Counted from the stretch's first letter, positions 1 through 9,056 are shown. The stretch: DNA of 22,136 nucleotides from Moniliella sp. 'wahieum' (GCA_003971905.1 RSEE01000185.1:1-22136), one strand, 5' to 3'. Program-made: numbers and translations. Notes: generated by a model from the sequence alone, not told the origin.

Positions 1-147
1 GAGAACTCGTGGTGGCCGCCGCAGCCAAAAGTCGATGACGTGATGTTCGATGCTTCATGATCACTTTGGGCCGGGAAGAATCACTCGTCCCAATGTGACG
101 CCACCATCATCTGGCATGCGGGTTCCTTGTTGTGGTGTCAGAGCCAT

Positions 148-1082
148 CAATCAACAGAATGTAGACGTACCACTGAGCGGAGTCTTCTTTTCCGGGGAAG
201 CCCATTTCCCCTGCTCCGCCGATCCTGATCCAGAATTGTCGTTGGCATAGGGAAGCAATGTCGTGGCGCAGTCAGATCCCACGTTGGTGAGGGGCGTTTG
301 GATCTGCTGATCTTCCGTGAAAAAGACAGCATGAGTGGGGGTCTTGGAGCAGGAACTTGTCTGGTTGAATGGGCCCGGGTGGTGTCGGGATCCCATTTGA
401 AGTTGATCGTCTGCCTGGCTGTACGAACTGAGGGTCAGGGCTACTCAGCGATGGCTTCCTCGGGCCATACACAGGTACGTTCGTGACATTCAGAGGAGCG
501 TACGTCTTGTCAAACGGAACAGGGTTCCCGGCAGGACACGTGTGAATGTTTGTCAATGGCAAGGCTCCAGTGGAACTGAGATGCTAGCAGTGCAGGCATC
601 ACCGACGGGTTGGGGAAATGACCAACGAATTGGTTCAGAATGCCTAGCATGCTTGGGTACCGGCAGCGATCTGCGAAATGACGGAAGGATACGGATGAGC
701 ATCATCGTCACTGATGCCGCCCAGCAGACCCGAAACCGCATTCTCAATGATACCCTGGGTGTAAACAAAGTAATCCGGGAGGTGTTCCTCGCATGCCCAC
801 TTGTAGGTGCAAGGCTTGGGGACATCCTTATTGGAGGCCTGGAGCGTTTGGCCAGCAGGTGCGGGTTGCTGGAGTTTGCAACATCCACTTGAGCTGCGCC
901 TTGTCGTCGCAGGTCAAGCCCGCAGCCTCAAAGTGTGTTCGTCGAACTTGTCCAGCCCGTATTGGAAGAGTGCGACCTATGTCCCCAGGCGATAGCCCAA
1001 TAGTTAGCTCAATCGTACACCGCACTCTGATGGTAAAGAGAAAAGAGACATACCTGGGCATCCGCTTGGTAAACGGCCATTT
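148..1082 (-). pseudogene. Ferritin-like (Rds1-type) secreted protein, truncated and frameshifted
   Basis: Read on the minus strand, conserved-looking segments in changing frames line up with the fungal Rds1/stress-response family carrying a ferritin-like domain (Ferritin_2 type). They are VALFQYGLDKFDEHT near 975-930, KPCTYKWACEEHLPDY then IIENAVSGLLGGISDDDAHP around 800-690, LGILNQFVGHFPNPSVMPAL around 640-590, and CPAGNPVPFDKTYAPLNVTN around 545-490. A likely 77-nt intron (977-1053) has a GTATGT donor, CTAAC branch site and CATAG acceptor. A C-terminal part with QTSSCSKTPTHAVFFTEDQQ follows near 370-300. Consecutive segments need about six single-base frame changes within 1 kb. The N-terminus and first half of ferritin helix 1 are missing, and the sequence stops resembling the family exactly where duplicated block A begins (1082). 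It could be a decayed gene or poor-quality sequence. The family assignment comes from motif order only; the 3' end is uncertain. Confidence 0.5.
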
Positions 1083-1505
1083 TCTCTTGGGATCGAGATC
1101 GCTTCTTCTCTCTTTCTCTTTCTCTTCCTCCTGTAGGCCTCGCGTCCTTTGTTACACCGAATGTGCTTGCCGAGCGAGCGAACGACCGCAGCTCTTCCAC
1201 CCGGAGCGCCTGAGAGTGAGGTTGTCACACCTGTCACCTGGCCTGTGACATGTCACACGTCACGCGTCACATGCCACCCCGCTGTTGCACCGATGCTGAC
1301 CCACGCCGGGGCAGGGCGCCAGTGCCGCGCCAGGCTCGCACCCCGCCGGTGTTCCACGTGCCCCACGCCCACACTGCCCCCCTGCGCCCGCCGACAATAC
1401 GCGCGCGGTAGGGTTGGGTGCGCCGCCACGTCGATCCTCCCATCGACCAGCGCGCCAACCCACCACCACCGCCTGCTGCCCAACGCCCCCATCAGCATCG
1501 CTCCC
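1083..1505 (+). promoter_or_regulatory. Upstream region of the translocator gene, copy A
   Basis: No convincing coding sequence is seen in these 423 bases. The region starts with a pyrimidine-rich tract (about 1100-1135) ending in CTGTAG, which resembles a 3' splice site and could be the end of a 5'-UTR intron or a CT-rich promoter element. It is followed by a cluster of GTCAC half-sites (1224-1272) including the palindrome TGACATGTCA. The last 200 bases are C-rich, as is common for fungal 5' leaders. I see no clear TATA box. Confidence 0.45.
1224..1272. repeat. Clustered TGTCAC/GTCAC motifs, copy A
   Basis: Six GTCAC or inverted GTGAC units lie within 49 bases: gttgtcacac, ctgtcacctg, a TGACATGTCA palindrome, cacgtcac and gcgtcacatg. 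Similar clusters occur at 2751-2790, 9369-9388 and 9500-9525, always outside genes. They could be transcription factor sites or a simple dispersed repeat. Confidence 0.6.
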
Positions 1506-2603
1506 ATGGCCTCCAAGGAGTACACCTCCGTCCCCATCCAGGACACCAAGCCCGATGCTGTCCCCGCGGCCCCCGCCCCCGCAGCCACCACCCTGCCCTC
1601 CTCCCTGCCCGGCGGCGCTCCCCGCCCGCCCGAGCGCAAGCTCCACCCCGTCATCCCCATCTCCTTCTGGATCGGCTCCTCGATGACCGTCATCATCTAC
1701 AATGCGTGCGTCCCCGCCGCTTGCGCGTGCTCTTTGCGCCCCCCAACCCCGCTAACCCCTCCCCCCCCCCGCCTCTGCAGATACATCCTCAAGAAGGACG
1801 GCCTCAACTTTGGCTACCCCATCTTCCTCACCACCTTCCACATGGCCTTTGCCGCCCTCGGCACCCGTGTCCTTGCCCGCTACACCCACCTCATGGACGG
1901 TCTCCACAACGTCGAGATGACCCGCGAGCGCTGGATCCGCAACATCCTCCCCATCGGCGCCCTCTTCGCCGCCTCGCTCATCTTTAGCAACTACGCCTAC
2001 CTCTACCTCAGCGTGTCCTACATCCAGATGGTCAAGGCCTTCACCCCCGTTGCTGTCCTGCTCATGTCCATTGCATTTGGTCTCAAGGCAGCCAACGCGA
2101 CCCAGCTTGGGATTGTGTTTGGCATCTCGTGCGGTGTGGCCATTGCGTCCTATGGCGAAGCCAAGTTCGACCTATTTGGCTTTGTGCTGCAGGCCGTCGC
2201 GATCCTATTCGAGTCGACGCGTCTGGTCATGATCCAGGTACTGCTGCAAGGTCTCAAGATGGACCCGCTCGTGTCGGTGTACTACTTTGCCCCTGTGTGC
2301 GCGGCGATGCTGGCTGTCGTACTTCCCTTTGTCGAGGGCTGGGCTCCCTTTGCCCACCTGGGCGATGTAGGTCCCATGGTCCTGCTCAGCAACGCATCTT
2401 GCGCATTTGCCCTCAACTTGGCCCTCGTCTTCCTCATTGGCGCTGCGTCCTCCCTCGTGCTCACCCTGGCTGGCGTGGTGAAGGATATCTTGCTCATCGT
2501 CGGATCCATGGTCATCCTCAACTCGGTTGTCACCGGCACCCAAATGTTCGGCTACAGCATTGCCCTCGCTGGCTTGGTCGCATTCAAGCTCTACAAGGCG
2601 TAA
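1506..2603 (+). CDS. Sugar-phosphate/phosphate translocator (TPT/DUF250 family), intact copy A
   Basis: Two exons, 1506-1705 and 1781-2603, give 340 residues. The 75-nt intron (1706-1780) has a GTGCGT donor, a GCTAAC branch site, a ten-C run and a CTGCAG acceptor. Because it is a multiple of three and has no stop, the frame also reads through it. The ATG at 1506 starts MASKEYTSVPIQDTK, followed by a Pro/Ala-rich cytosolic tail of about 45 residues and roughly ten hydrophobic segments from residue 48 on. Family features include FWIGSSMTVIIYNAYILKK, YPIFLTTFHM, SYIQMVKAFTPV, and near the end TLAGVVKDILLIVGS and GYSIALAGLVAFKLYK. Members are Golgi or ER antiporters that exchange nucleotide sugars or sugar phosphates; the substrate here cannot be read from sequence. 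It ends at TAA 2601-2603, with a CT-rich 3' UTR. A second copy at 15888 is frameshifted. Confidence 0.92.
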   Translation: MASKEYTSVPIQDTKPDAVPAAPAPAATTLPSSLPGGAPRPPERKLHPVIPISFWIGSSMTVIIYNACVPAACACSLRPPTPLTPPPPRLCRYILKKDGLNFGYPIFLTTFHMAFAALGTRVLARYTHLMDGLHNVEMTRERWIRNILPIGALFAASLIFSNYAYLYLSVSYIQMVKAFTPVAVLLMSIAFGLKAANATQLGIVFGISCGVAIASYGEAKFDLFGFVLQAVAILFESTRLVMIQVLLQGLKMDPLVSVYYFAPVCAAMLAVVLPFVEGWAPFAHLGDVGPMVLLSNASCAFALNLALVFLIGAASSLVLTLAGVVKDILLIVGSMVILNSVVTGTQMFGYSIALAGLVAFKLYKA

Positions 2604-2750
2604 CGGGAACGGAATGCACTGCGTACAACTGAACTGGCTTCCCACCTCTCCTCTCCTTCTTCTCCTTCTCCTTGTCCTTTTTCCTCCTAGCAACTTGGCC
2701 CTCCAGGCGCACGAAAATCGCTAAACGTAACCGTGGGTGGGCGATTTCGG

Positions 2751-2790
2751 TGTCACATGTCACTAGTCACTAGTCACTGGTCACTAATGA
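2751..2790. repeat. GTCAC tandem motif cluster, copy A
   Basis: About 150 bases after the translocator stop, the sequence runs through tgtcacatgtcac and then cactagtcac, tagtcactgg, tcactaatga. This gives five GTCAC units at 7-8-base spacing. Confidence 0.65.
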
Positions 2791-2804
2791 CTGGCCTGGT
2801 TCCC

Positions 2805-2838
2805 GGTTACCGTTACGCGTTACCGATTACCGGTTAAC
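2805..2838. repeat. GTTACC-type short repeat, copy A
   Basis: Five variants of GTTACC, GTTACG, ATTACC and GTTAAC stand nearly back to back in 34 bases directly after the GTCAC cluster. The function is unknown. It is not a classic telomere unit. Confidence 0.5.
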
Positions 2839-3600
2839 AATGTGGGGGACAGGGTCCAGGACACCCACCACCCTACTACACACCGTACTCCCCCGTCCCT
2901 ATTCTGTCGCTTTTCTTTGTGCTAGCTCCTTCCCCCACACCCGACTCTATACATCTCCGTCTCCCCCTCCCCCCCACTCTATATTCTGGCGTTTTATTCC
3001 GGTCGCGAAAGGATTCGTTTTGGAGAGAAATCATTACTCAGTGGGATTTCGGAGGTGGGCTTGGGAAATTTGGACGCCGCCAATATTCAATGCCGCCAGG
3101 AAATGCGCAACAAGTCTCATCGTGCTGGGCTCAAGCTTGGGCGCCCCTTGTCAACCAGTGGAAAGGGGCCTGGAGGGGCTAGTGGTTGAACTTGGGGCAA
3201 CCATTGTCGGCAAGAGGCAAAGTGCGTCATACGTGTTTTACTTGGGATCGCGCGTAATTCTCTCACCTCCGGCCTCGCTTGCATTGATTGTGGATTGAAG
3301 CTTGAAGGGAGCACCCACCCACCTTCAGTGCTAAGGACTGCTTGAACCACAATTCTCGCATTCCAATTCCCCTCTTCAGTCTTTAGCGAGTAGTCAATGG
3401 ACCGGTGGGTCTCGACGTATGGCTTGTTTGGGCCTTAGAACAAGGCACTCTCCGTCAGGCCCCGTCTACCGGACACCCAAGCAGCCATCGGCCATTTCAT
3501 TCGTCATGCGTCACGGCGACCACAGGAAAATTCGATTCCAAGTGAATCGAAGTGCGGAAAGAGGTGTGTTCAGGCCTAAGGTCTCCTCTTAGCTCGTCTC

Positions 3601-3705
3601 ATGCAGTTCCAGTCTTCGACCCAATACCAGCTCCAACCGACGCCAGACGCTGTCATTTTCCTCCTCGACATAATCCTCTTCGTCTACGTCTACTTCGCAT
3701 CTTAG
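3601..3705 (+). other. Candidate 34-codon small ORF with a hydrophobic segment, copy A
   Basis: An ATG at 3601 opens a 34-residue frame ending at TAG 3703-3705. Its second half, VIFLLDIILFVYVYFAS, could form one membrane helix. The opposite strand of the same DNA reads as an acidic stretch with DEEDYVEEEND and a stop near 3590, so the strand is ambiguous. No homologue is recognised. It is identical in the second copy (17981-18085), but so is all surrounding noncoding DNA, so this is no evidence of selection. Confidence 0.15.
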
Positions 3706-3833
3706 TATGAAGGCAATAAATCACTGCCCAACCTGGTGGGTACGCACTTTTCCGCATCATCAGCTAGGGGCCCCTTCTGACCAACGCCAACAAACCTACT
3801 ATCATCTGTCTTCTGCCCACTCTATTACGTCAA

Positions 3834-3974
3834 ATGTCGTACGAATTCAACGGCGTGCCGTCGAAAGAGAAAGAGGTTGGTACCGAAGACAGTGGCGTCA
3901 TAACGCGTCATATGCACAGTCCCGAAGAAAACGGGGGTAGAGGGGATGATGTACTGATAGGTACAAACCCTTAA
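3834..3974 (+). other. Candidate 46-codon small ORF, copy A
   Basis: The frame begins MSYEFNGVPSKEKEVG and ends in IGTNP before TAA at 3972-3974. It is hydrophilic with balanced composition and resembles an N-terminal peptide more than random frame, but nothing downstream continues it and no domain is visible. It is identical in the second copy (18214-18354). It is a weak candidate. Confidence 0.15.
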
Positions 3975-4341
3975 TTCGGGGGTTCGTTTCTCTTTCATGG
4001 ATCAATCAATGTCCGATTTTAGTCCCAAAAAGCAAAACGTGGTCGACACAAAGTAAAGTGTGACGAAGAGAAAAAAGGAAAAAGGAAAACAGGGCAGATA
4101 GGGGTGGGGGTGGGCAACTGTTGGTGCCGGGGCGTAATTTAATGGGCAGACGGAGGGAAAGAAAAAAAACAATCGAAAAAAGTGGGGGGGGGTTTCTCCA
4201 CCGTTGCCCAGATCCGTCGGTTGCTTGTCCGGCTGGATTTGCAAGGGGACAACTAGGTCGAAGAGGTGGGAGGCGCGTTCCTGTGGGGAAACAACGTATC
4301 GTTCCAGACCAGAACTTTTTCCATGGTATCGCCGTAGTCGT

Positions 4342-7034
4342 TCAGGGGCCCAAGTTTGTCCAGGTGATGATGGAAGCGGGGATGTTAATATAATTTTTAA
4401 AGCGGGATTTGGTGCCATCTGTACCATACTCCATAGCCGCTATGATGGCTGTACAAAGCGAACTTCCAACAGAAGCGGCGGCAGAGAGAATGTAATTCAT
4501 CCTGTTGACAACCAATCCAGAGATTTTGTTAGTGAAGAGAGTTAGCCACATTCATCCCTGGAACAATACAAAGGGAAGATAGAATAGTGGACGTACGCAA
4601 TCCAATAATTCAACTGCCGACGACGGGAGAACAGTAGGTGAGTGAGAGCCCCCCAGAAAAACCAAGAGGTCCAGCTAATCGCTGCAAAAAGTGCGAATTG
4701 CGATATACCACCAAAGAAAAGCGGCCAATGGATCGAGCGGAGGTGAGCAACATGATTCAACTCCGGCGAAATCCGTACGGCAAGGTACAAGAGCAGGGGC
4801 GCGACTGCACCAATAAGGAAGAAGTACAGAGTCCATTGGTAGTGGTGCAGGAACCCGTTCTTCTGAGGCCCGACACCAGTCCAATACATGGGATCGTACA
4901 ACCCTTCAATCCGCAGTTCGGCTTCTTTGCTGAATTTCAGCTTATCGGAACTCCACCCAATCCAGATTCCACTTTGCAATACCGAGCAGACCAATTGTGT
5001 TCCCACCAGTACAAAAAAGCTGATCCGTGGCGGGATCTTAAAGTAGACAGCCAGTTTGGAGCAGCCACAGTAGAGCATGGCTTGTTGGATGGTGCCCGTG
5101 CAGCATAGCTGAAAGATCGGAAGGATGGTCGTGTGACCAGGCAGCGCAGCACCAGCAATCAAAGTCGCCATGTGCTCGACACACTTCAATTCAACCGAAG
5201 TGCGGCCCGCCACAATGCCCACTGGCACAATGAAGATTGCAGCCAGCGCCAGGGCAAGCACAATCGCCCAAACCGGTACCGAGGTGTGGTACACGTGCAC
5301 CATGGGGATGGCAAAGGCAAAGGCAACCAGAAGCAAACACAGGTACCACCAGATGGGAACAGCCGGGTAGCCAGCGAGTTGGCTGGCGTGGGGGTCAGGC
5401 GAATCAGCCACTTTGGATACTTTCCACCAGCGGCGGAGGTCACCGCCATGGAAAAGCGGAGTGTGCACGAGCAAGGCGGTACATGCGGCATAGGAGAACG
5501 CCCAAGTGATGACGATTGAGGCGGAAAAGTATCCCTGGGGTGGGTCGGGTGACTCAAATTGGGGAGGATCTAGATACATGTCTTGGGGCAAGGGGTTGAA
5601 ATACATGTTGGTGGTGTTGAGCGGTGGGTACCAAATCACGTCGATAAGGCCATAAGGAATGCAGGCTGCTAGGTTCTTGTTGGTGAAAAAGATCGGAACG
5701 GCAATGACCCACATGGCAACGACGAAACGACGAACAAAATACGTTGACCAGCGCGCCCCGCGGTACAATCAAGGGTGAACTCAAAGCTGCGATCACTAAA
5801 TTCCAGTCCAGGCACCAAAAAGACCCGCTCATGCCACCCTTTCCATCAAACAATAGATTGACCCCAAAGCTGGACGGAGAAATCCACGTCGGCCACTCGA
5901 ATCTTGCCAGAGGCGGATAGAGGAATAGCGGGATCCAGTGCCACACGAAAATGACCGTCGCCACAATCCAGAAAACGAGGCGACGGTTCCAGTTGCCACG
6001 CCGAACCCCGTGTAACGCCGTCAACATTGCACTGGTCTGAAGTTGCTGCGGGTATATGAGCTTACCAGGCCAAATGAGAAGACGTGTGGCAAGACCTGCC
6101 AAGGCAAATCCAAAGAATGGGGTCGAGAGGTAAATTAGAAAAAGGAAGCCGGGGGGAATGTGTAAGGTCTTTCTGGGTCACCAGCATTTGTGGCTGCAAA
6201 CATTCCAGCCAAGTATTGCAAGGTTAAGTTGGGGCCCATGGCGACCGCAGCGACGATGGTGCAGATCCTGCGCGACACAATCACATGTGTCAGCCACAGA
6301 GCTCTCCTTTTTTAGAACTTCAACGTCTCGGAAGATGGAACGCACGTATGTTCCTTGAGATTGAAAGGGCCCGGGTTGATGAACCAAGCCATGGGCCAGT
6401 GGGATGGGTACGGTATTTTCGATAGCGCGAAACCCAAACAGTAGGTGAATGGCTGTACCAACACCGCACTTGTAGACACAAAGATCTGTGGGTCGGCATC
6501 GGTTCCTCTGGTTTCCAAAGCCACGAGGGCGGTCGTGAGGCCGAGGGCCAGGATAATGGAAAGCAGCCAGGTGCGGATCGTGTTGAATGGCATATCTGGG
6601 TCGTCTTCATTAGGCACGACGGCACGCACACGCACATCAGCCAAGTCCCGGACATTCTCTTCGTCTGTGTCGGTTTCATCTCCATTGTTCGCGCCTTCAC
6701 CCCATTGGTCCGGTTCCCGTTTTTCGTTCGTCGCGGGTTGATTCCCAAAGGGTTCATCATGTGGACTCAGCAGCGGATCGTCGTGATAGAGCGCGTTTTC
6801 CAAGAGCCACGCTGTTTCCATCTCATTCTCGTTGTCGTTTTCGCCTGTGGTTGTGAACGATGGCGCGGTAGTCTTATTGTACGTCCCTTTGGTTGTTGAC
6901 GTTATGCTTTCAGTTGTGAGAGACTCAAACGAGTCGATGGAATCCAGCTTTGACGGAAAGCCCGAGTCATTGGAAAGTGGGCGGGTCCGTTCCTCATCCA
7001 CTTCAGTGGGCCCGCTCGAGCGAGGAGTCGACAT
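4342..7034 (-). pseudogene. OPT-family oligopeptide transporter, copy A, frame broken three times
   Basis: Exon 1 is 7034-6346, intron 1 is 6268-6345 (GTGCGT donor, GCTGAC branch, CGCAG acceptor), exon 2 is 6267-4597, intron 2 is 4502-4596 (GTACGT donor, CACTAAC branch, CAACAG acceptor) and exon 3 starts at 4501. The first 145 residues are Ser/Thr/Asp/Glu-rich. They are followed by FNTIRTWLL and the OPT motif NPGPFNLKEH (about 220-229), and by KIPPR (about 638). OPT proteins are proton-coupled plasma-membrane importers of small peptides. Compared with the second copy, copy A lacks one base in a G run at 6151-6156, carries a net 4-nt change at 5727-5734, and has a 17-nt insertion at 4381-4397 that replaces the last 44 or so residues with a short unrelated tail. 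Whether these are mutations or sequence errors is open. Confidence 0.85.
4381..4397. other. 17-nt AT-rich insertion in OPT exon 3, copy A only
   Basis: The bases gatgttaatataatttt are present here and absent between gcggg and taaagcggg at 18760-18765. Length and composition differ from the surrounding GC-rich exon. It is too short to be an intron and shifts the frame. Confidence 0.85.
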
Positions 7035-7754
7035 GATGTCTAGCCTTTTCTTTTTCTTGTGGTGTGGTGTTAGTGCTCGGTGTTATTGTTGTTGGTGGAG
7101 GGGCGCCTGGGCTGGGCAGTGGGTGGGGGAAAGAGGGAGGAAGGCAAGTGCTGGACGGGTGTTTTATACCCCGTCCGCCCAGTGCCCACCGGCCACTGGC
7201 CAACCACCAGGCCACGCAAGCGGGTGGGCAGCAGGCACCCACTAATCAGCCCACACTGCCTGCACAGTGCCTGTACCCACAGCACTAGGGTTGTGGGCAC
7301 GTCCACCCACCTTATGTAATTGTGCACCCACCCCGCGGAGATTAACTCTACGTGCGAGACAAAATTCTAGTTGGTTCAGTCGGTCCGCAATGGCAGCAAG
7401 TGTCCTACCGGTGGATCTTGCTTGACTGAGGCTCTTCCTCTCTGGTCTCGGCCTGCTCGCCCCATCCACCCCCACTTGCGCCACGGCCCCTGCTAACAGT
7501 GCCTCCCCACCTCCTTTCCAACACATACATCCCGCGTGTGTGTGTTTGCACGCAAGAAGCCCCCCAACGATCAGTGCCAGGCCGGCTTTGCTATCCTCTG
7601 CCACACACGTCTCTTTCTCCTCACTAGTCACTTGCTCTCCACAACCAACAAACGCCTGCGTGCGGTCCAGTGTGCCATTCATTGCATCCGCACCCTGAGC
7701 ATCGGGCGGGGATTCCCATAGAATATGCCGCGTAGTACGAACAGCACCTTTACT
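7035..7754 (-). promoter_or_regulatory. Intergenic region upstream of the OPT gene and 3' of the OYE gene, copy A
   Basis: This 720-base stretch separates the OPT start from the stop of the old yellow enzyme gene; both lie on the minus strand. It contains a TATA box for OPT (7162-7168) and a G/C-rich area with many CCACC/GGTGG and TGGGTG units (7170-7340). No coding sequence is convincing: about 15 indels separate it from the second copy, and no frame survives across both. Confidence 0.55.
7162..7168 (-). promoter_or_regulatory. TATA box of the OPT gene, copy A
   Basis: The minus strand reads TATAAAA 128 bases upstream of the ATG at 7034, inside ggggtataaaacacccg. The same motif stands at the same distance in copy B. 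This suggests a TATA-type, regulated promoter, as is common for nutrient transporters. Confidence 0.6.
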
Positions 7755-9056
7755 TTACTTCTTGGCCTCGGCCGCAGCCGCCCGGGCCGCGCGCTTGTCC
7801 AACTTCTTAAACACATACTCGTACTCTGCCACGCCCGTCACACGCACCTTGTTCTGGGTCAAGGCGAGTGCGGCGTGCTCGAGCCAAGCAGGGTCCTTCA
7901 TCATCCCGCGCCCAACAAAGATCAGTTGAGCTTGCTTCTTCTCCAACACTTGTTCTGCCACGTCGCCCGGGAACGCGCCGCCTTCCAACAAGCCCACGCT
8001 GCCCACGACGAGTTTGTCCGCCTTGCCCGTTTCGGCGAGCTTCTTGCTTGCCGCCTCGGCCAAGTACGCCTGGTAGCCCGGGCCAGAAGCAAAGGAGTAA
8101 ACGGGCAACTTTTGGCGCGGGGTGTTACCGCCAGCTGACACGTCCATTACGTCTACCCCTGCATCCGCGAGGATCGGCGCGAGCGCCGCGGAATCTTCTG
8201 ATGTCCAGGACGCTTCGTCCAGCTCCTCGGCATAGTCTGTACCGTTAACGCGGACCCAGACGCTCTTGGTCGGGTACTTGGTCCGGATCTCCGTGACAAT
8301 CTCCAACAGGAGCCGAATACGGTTTTCGTAGCTGCCGCCGTACTGGTCGGTACGCTTGTTGCTCAAGGGAGAAAGGAAGGAGGAGAGAAGGTACCCATGA
8401 GCCGAGTGGACTTCAATAAAGTCGTATCCCGCTGCGAACGCGCGGTCAGCTGCGTCGAGCCAAGCTTGCTTCACCTCTGCCACACCTTGCAGCGACAGCG
8501 GCTTGGGCTGAATCCAGTCGGGTGCATAGGCCACATCGGAAGGGCCTACCACATTATCTTCCCACCCGCCTTCGGCGTTGGTAGGGTACACACTGTTGGA
8601 CGTGGGCCCTGCCCAGGTAGGTGCCCAGCAGCTGGCTTTCCGACCGGCATGGGCCAACTGCACACCGACCGTGACAGAAGGCGAAAGTTGCTTGAGCGTG
8701 CGGACCAAACTCGCATGACCCTCCACATGCTCGTCCTTCCACAGGCCTAGATCTTGCGGCGAAATGCGGCCGCGGGCCTCGACAGCAGTCGCCTCGACCA
8801 CGATAGCGCCCACACCATGCACGGCAAAGGACCCGAGGTGGACCAGCTGCCACGGCGAGACAAAGCCGTCGGAACCAGAGTACATGCACAGCGGGGCGAC
8901 GACGCTACGGTTGCGCAGGGTCAAGCCCGAGTGCGGAAGCTGGATCGGACGCAGGAGCAACGGCGCTTGCTCCGGCTGCTCCTGCACCGTGCCGGGCACA
9001 GGATGGCCGGCGTACGACAGGCCAAAGTCAGAGTTCTTGATGGCGATCGAGGACAT
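7755..9056 (-). CDS. Old yellow enzyme, YqjM-type NADH:flavin oxidoreductase (433 aa)
   Basis: This is an FMN-dependent ene-reductase of the Oxidored_FMN TIM-barrel family that reduces activated C=C bonds with NAD(P)H. Numbering from the ATG at 9056: the YqjM-type active-site Cys is in APLCMYS (Cys57), EATAV and GRISPQDLGLWKDEH follow (88-110), then QLAHAGRK (133-140), the substrate-binding pair in HSAHGYL (His217 and His220), SPLSNKRTDQYGGSYENR, the FMN-contacting VRVNGTDY, and LIFVGRGMMKDP near the end. The tail is Ala/Lys-rich. The frame is open for 66 codons upstream to 9254, but the Pro/His-rich extension is not family-like. MSSIAIKNSDFG is the better start. No intron or frame break is seen. 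The TAA is at 7757-7755. Natural substrate and compartment are unknown; no signal peptide is apparent. Confidence 0.92.
   Translation of the reverse strand: MSSIAIKNSDFGLSYAGHPVPGTVQEQPEQAPLLLRPIQLPHSGLTLRNRSVVAPLCMYSGSDGFVSPWQLVHLGSFAVHGVGAIVVEATAVEARGRISPQDLGLWKDEHVEGHASLVRTLKQLSPSVTVGVQLAHAGRKASCWAPTWAGPTSNSVYPTNAEGGWEDNVVGPSDVAYAPDWIQPKPLSLQGVAEVKQAWLDAADRAFAAGYDFIEVHSAHGYLLSSFLSPLSNKRTDQYGGSYENRIRLLLEIVTEIRTKYPTKSVWVRVNGTDYAEELDEASWTSEDSAALAPILADAGVDVMDVSAGGNTPRQKLPVYSFASGPGYQAYLAEAASKKLAETGKADKLVVGSVGLLEGGAFPGDVAEQVLEKKQAQLIFVGRGMMKDPAWLEHAALALTQNKVRVTGVAEYEYVFKKLDKRAARAAAAEAKK

Larger units (their letters stand above)
2604..4341. other. Gene-poor interval between translocator and OPT gene, copy A
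   Basis: These 1.7 kb contain a CT-rich translocator 3' UTR (about 2640-2690), GTCAC and GTTACC motif clusters (2751-2838), pyrimidine-rich stretches, a nine-G run near 4184 and a G-rich stretch at 4098-4116. An open frame of 152 codons starts at 2840 but shows no recognisable domain and a low-complexity composition, so I do not call it. Two very short open frames are listed separately. From 2605 to 4380 the interval is identical to the second copy (16985-18760). Confidence 0.6.
1082..7782 (+). repeat. Segmental duplication, copy A (upstream copy)
   Basis: This 6.7-kb block recurs in the same orientation at 15464-22136. The offset is 14,382 bp at the left edge, 14,380 through 2605-4380, 14,363 after a 17-nt difference at 4381, 14,361 at the OPT start and 14,354 at the window end. 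The copies share the translocator, a noncoding stretch, the OPT gene, its promoter region and the old yellow enzyme 3' end. The left edge is ttctcttgggatcga (1082-1096); sequences before it are unrelated in the two places. The right edge lies beyond the window. Confidence 0.97.

Noticed and set aside
2840..3298. Open frame of 152 codons on the + strand, repeated at 17220-17678
   Set aside because: Low-complexity N-terminal half, no family features and no codon pattern like the neighbouring genes. Its identity in both copies only reflects the duplication.
4098..4116. Possible G-quadruplex in a G-rich stretch
   Set aside because: Only three closely spaced G runs are present; the fourth lies about 14 bases further on, so the motif is weak.
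4002..4427. Minus-strand frame of 141 codons over the OPT 3' end
   Set aside because: It is in another frame from the OPT exon and reads through poly-purine noncoding DNA. The OPT exon 3 reading with family residues is better supported.
7242..7682. Minus-strand frame of 146 codons between the OPT and OYE genes
   Set aside because: The second copy has several frame-breaking indels in the same stretch and no domain is visible.
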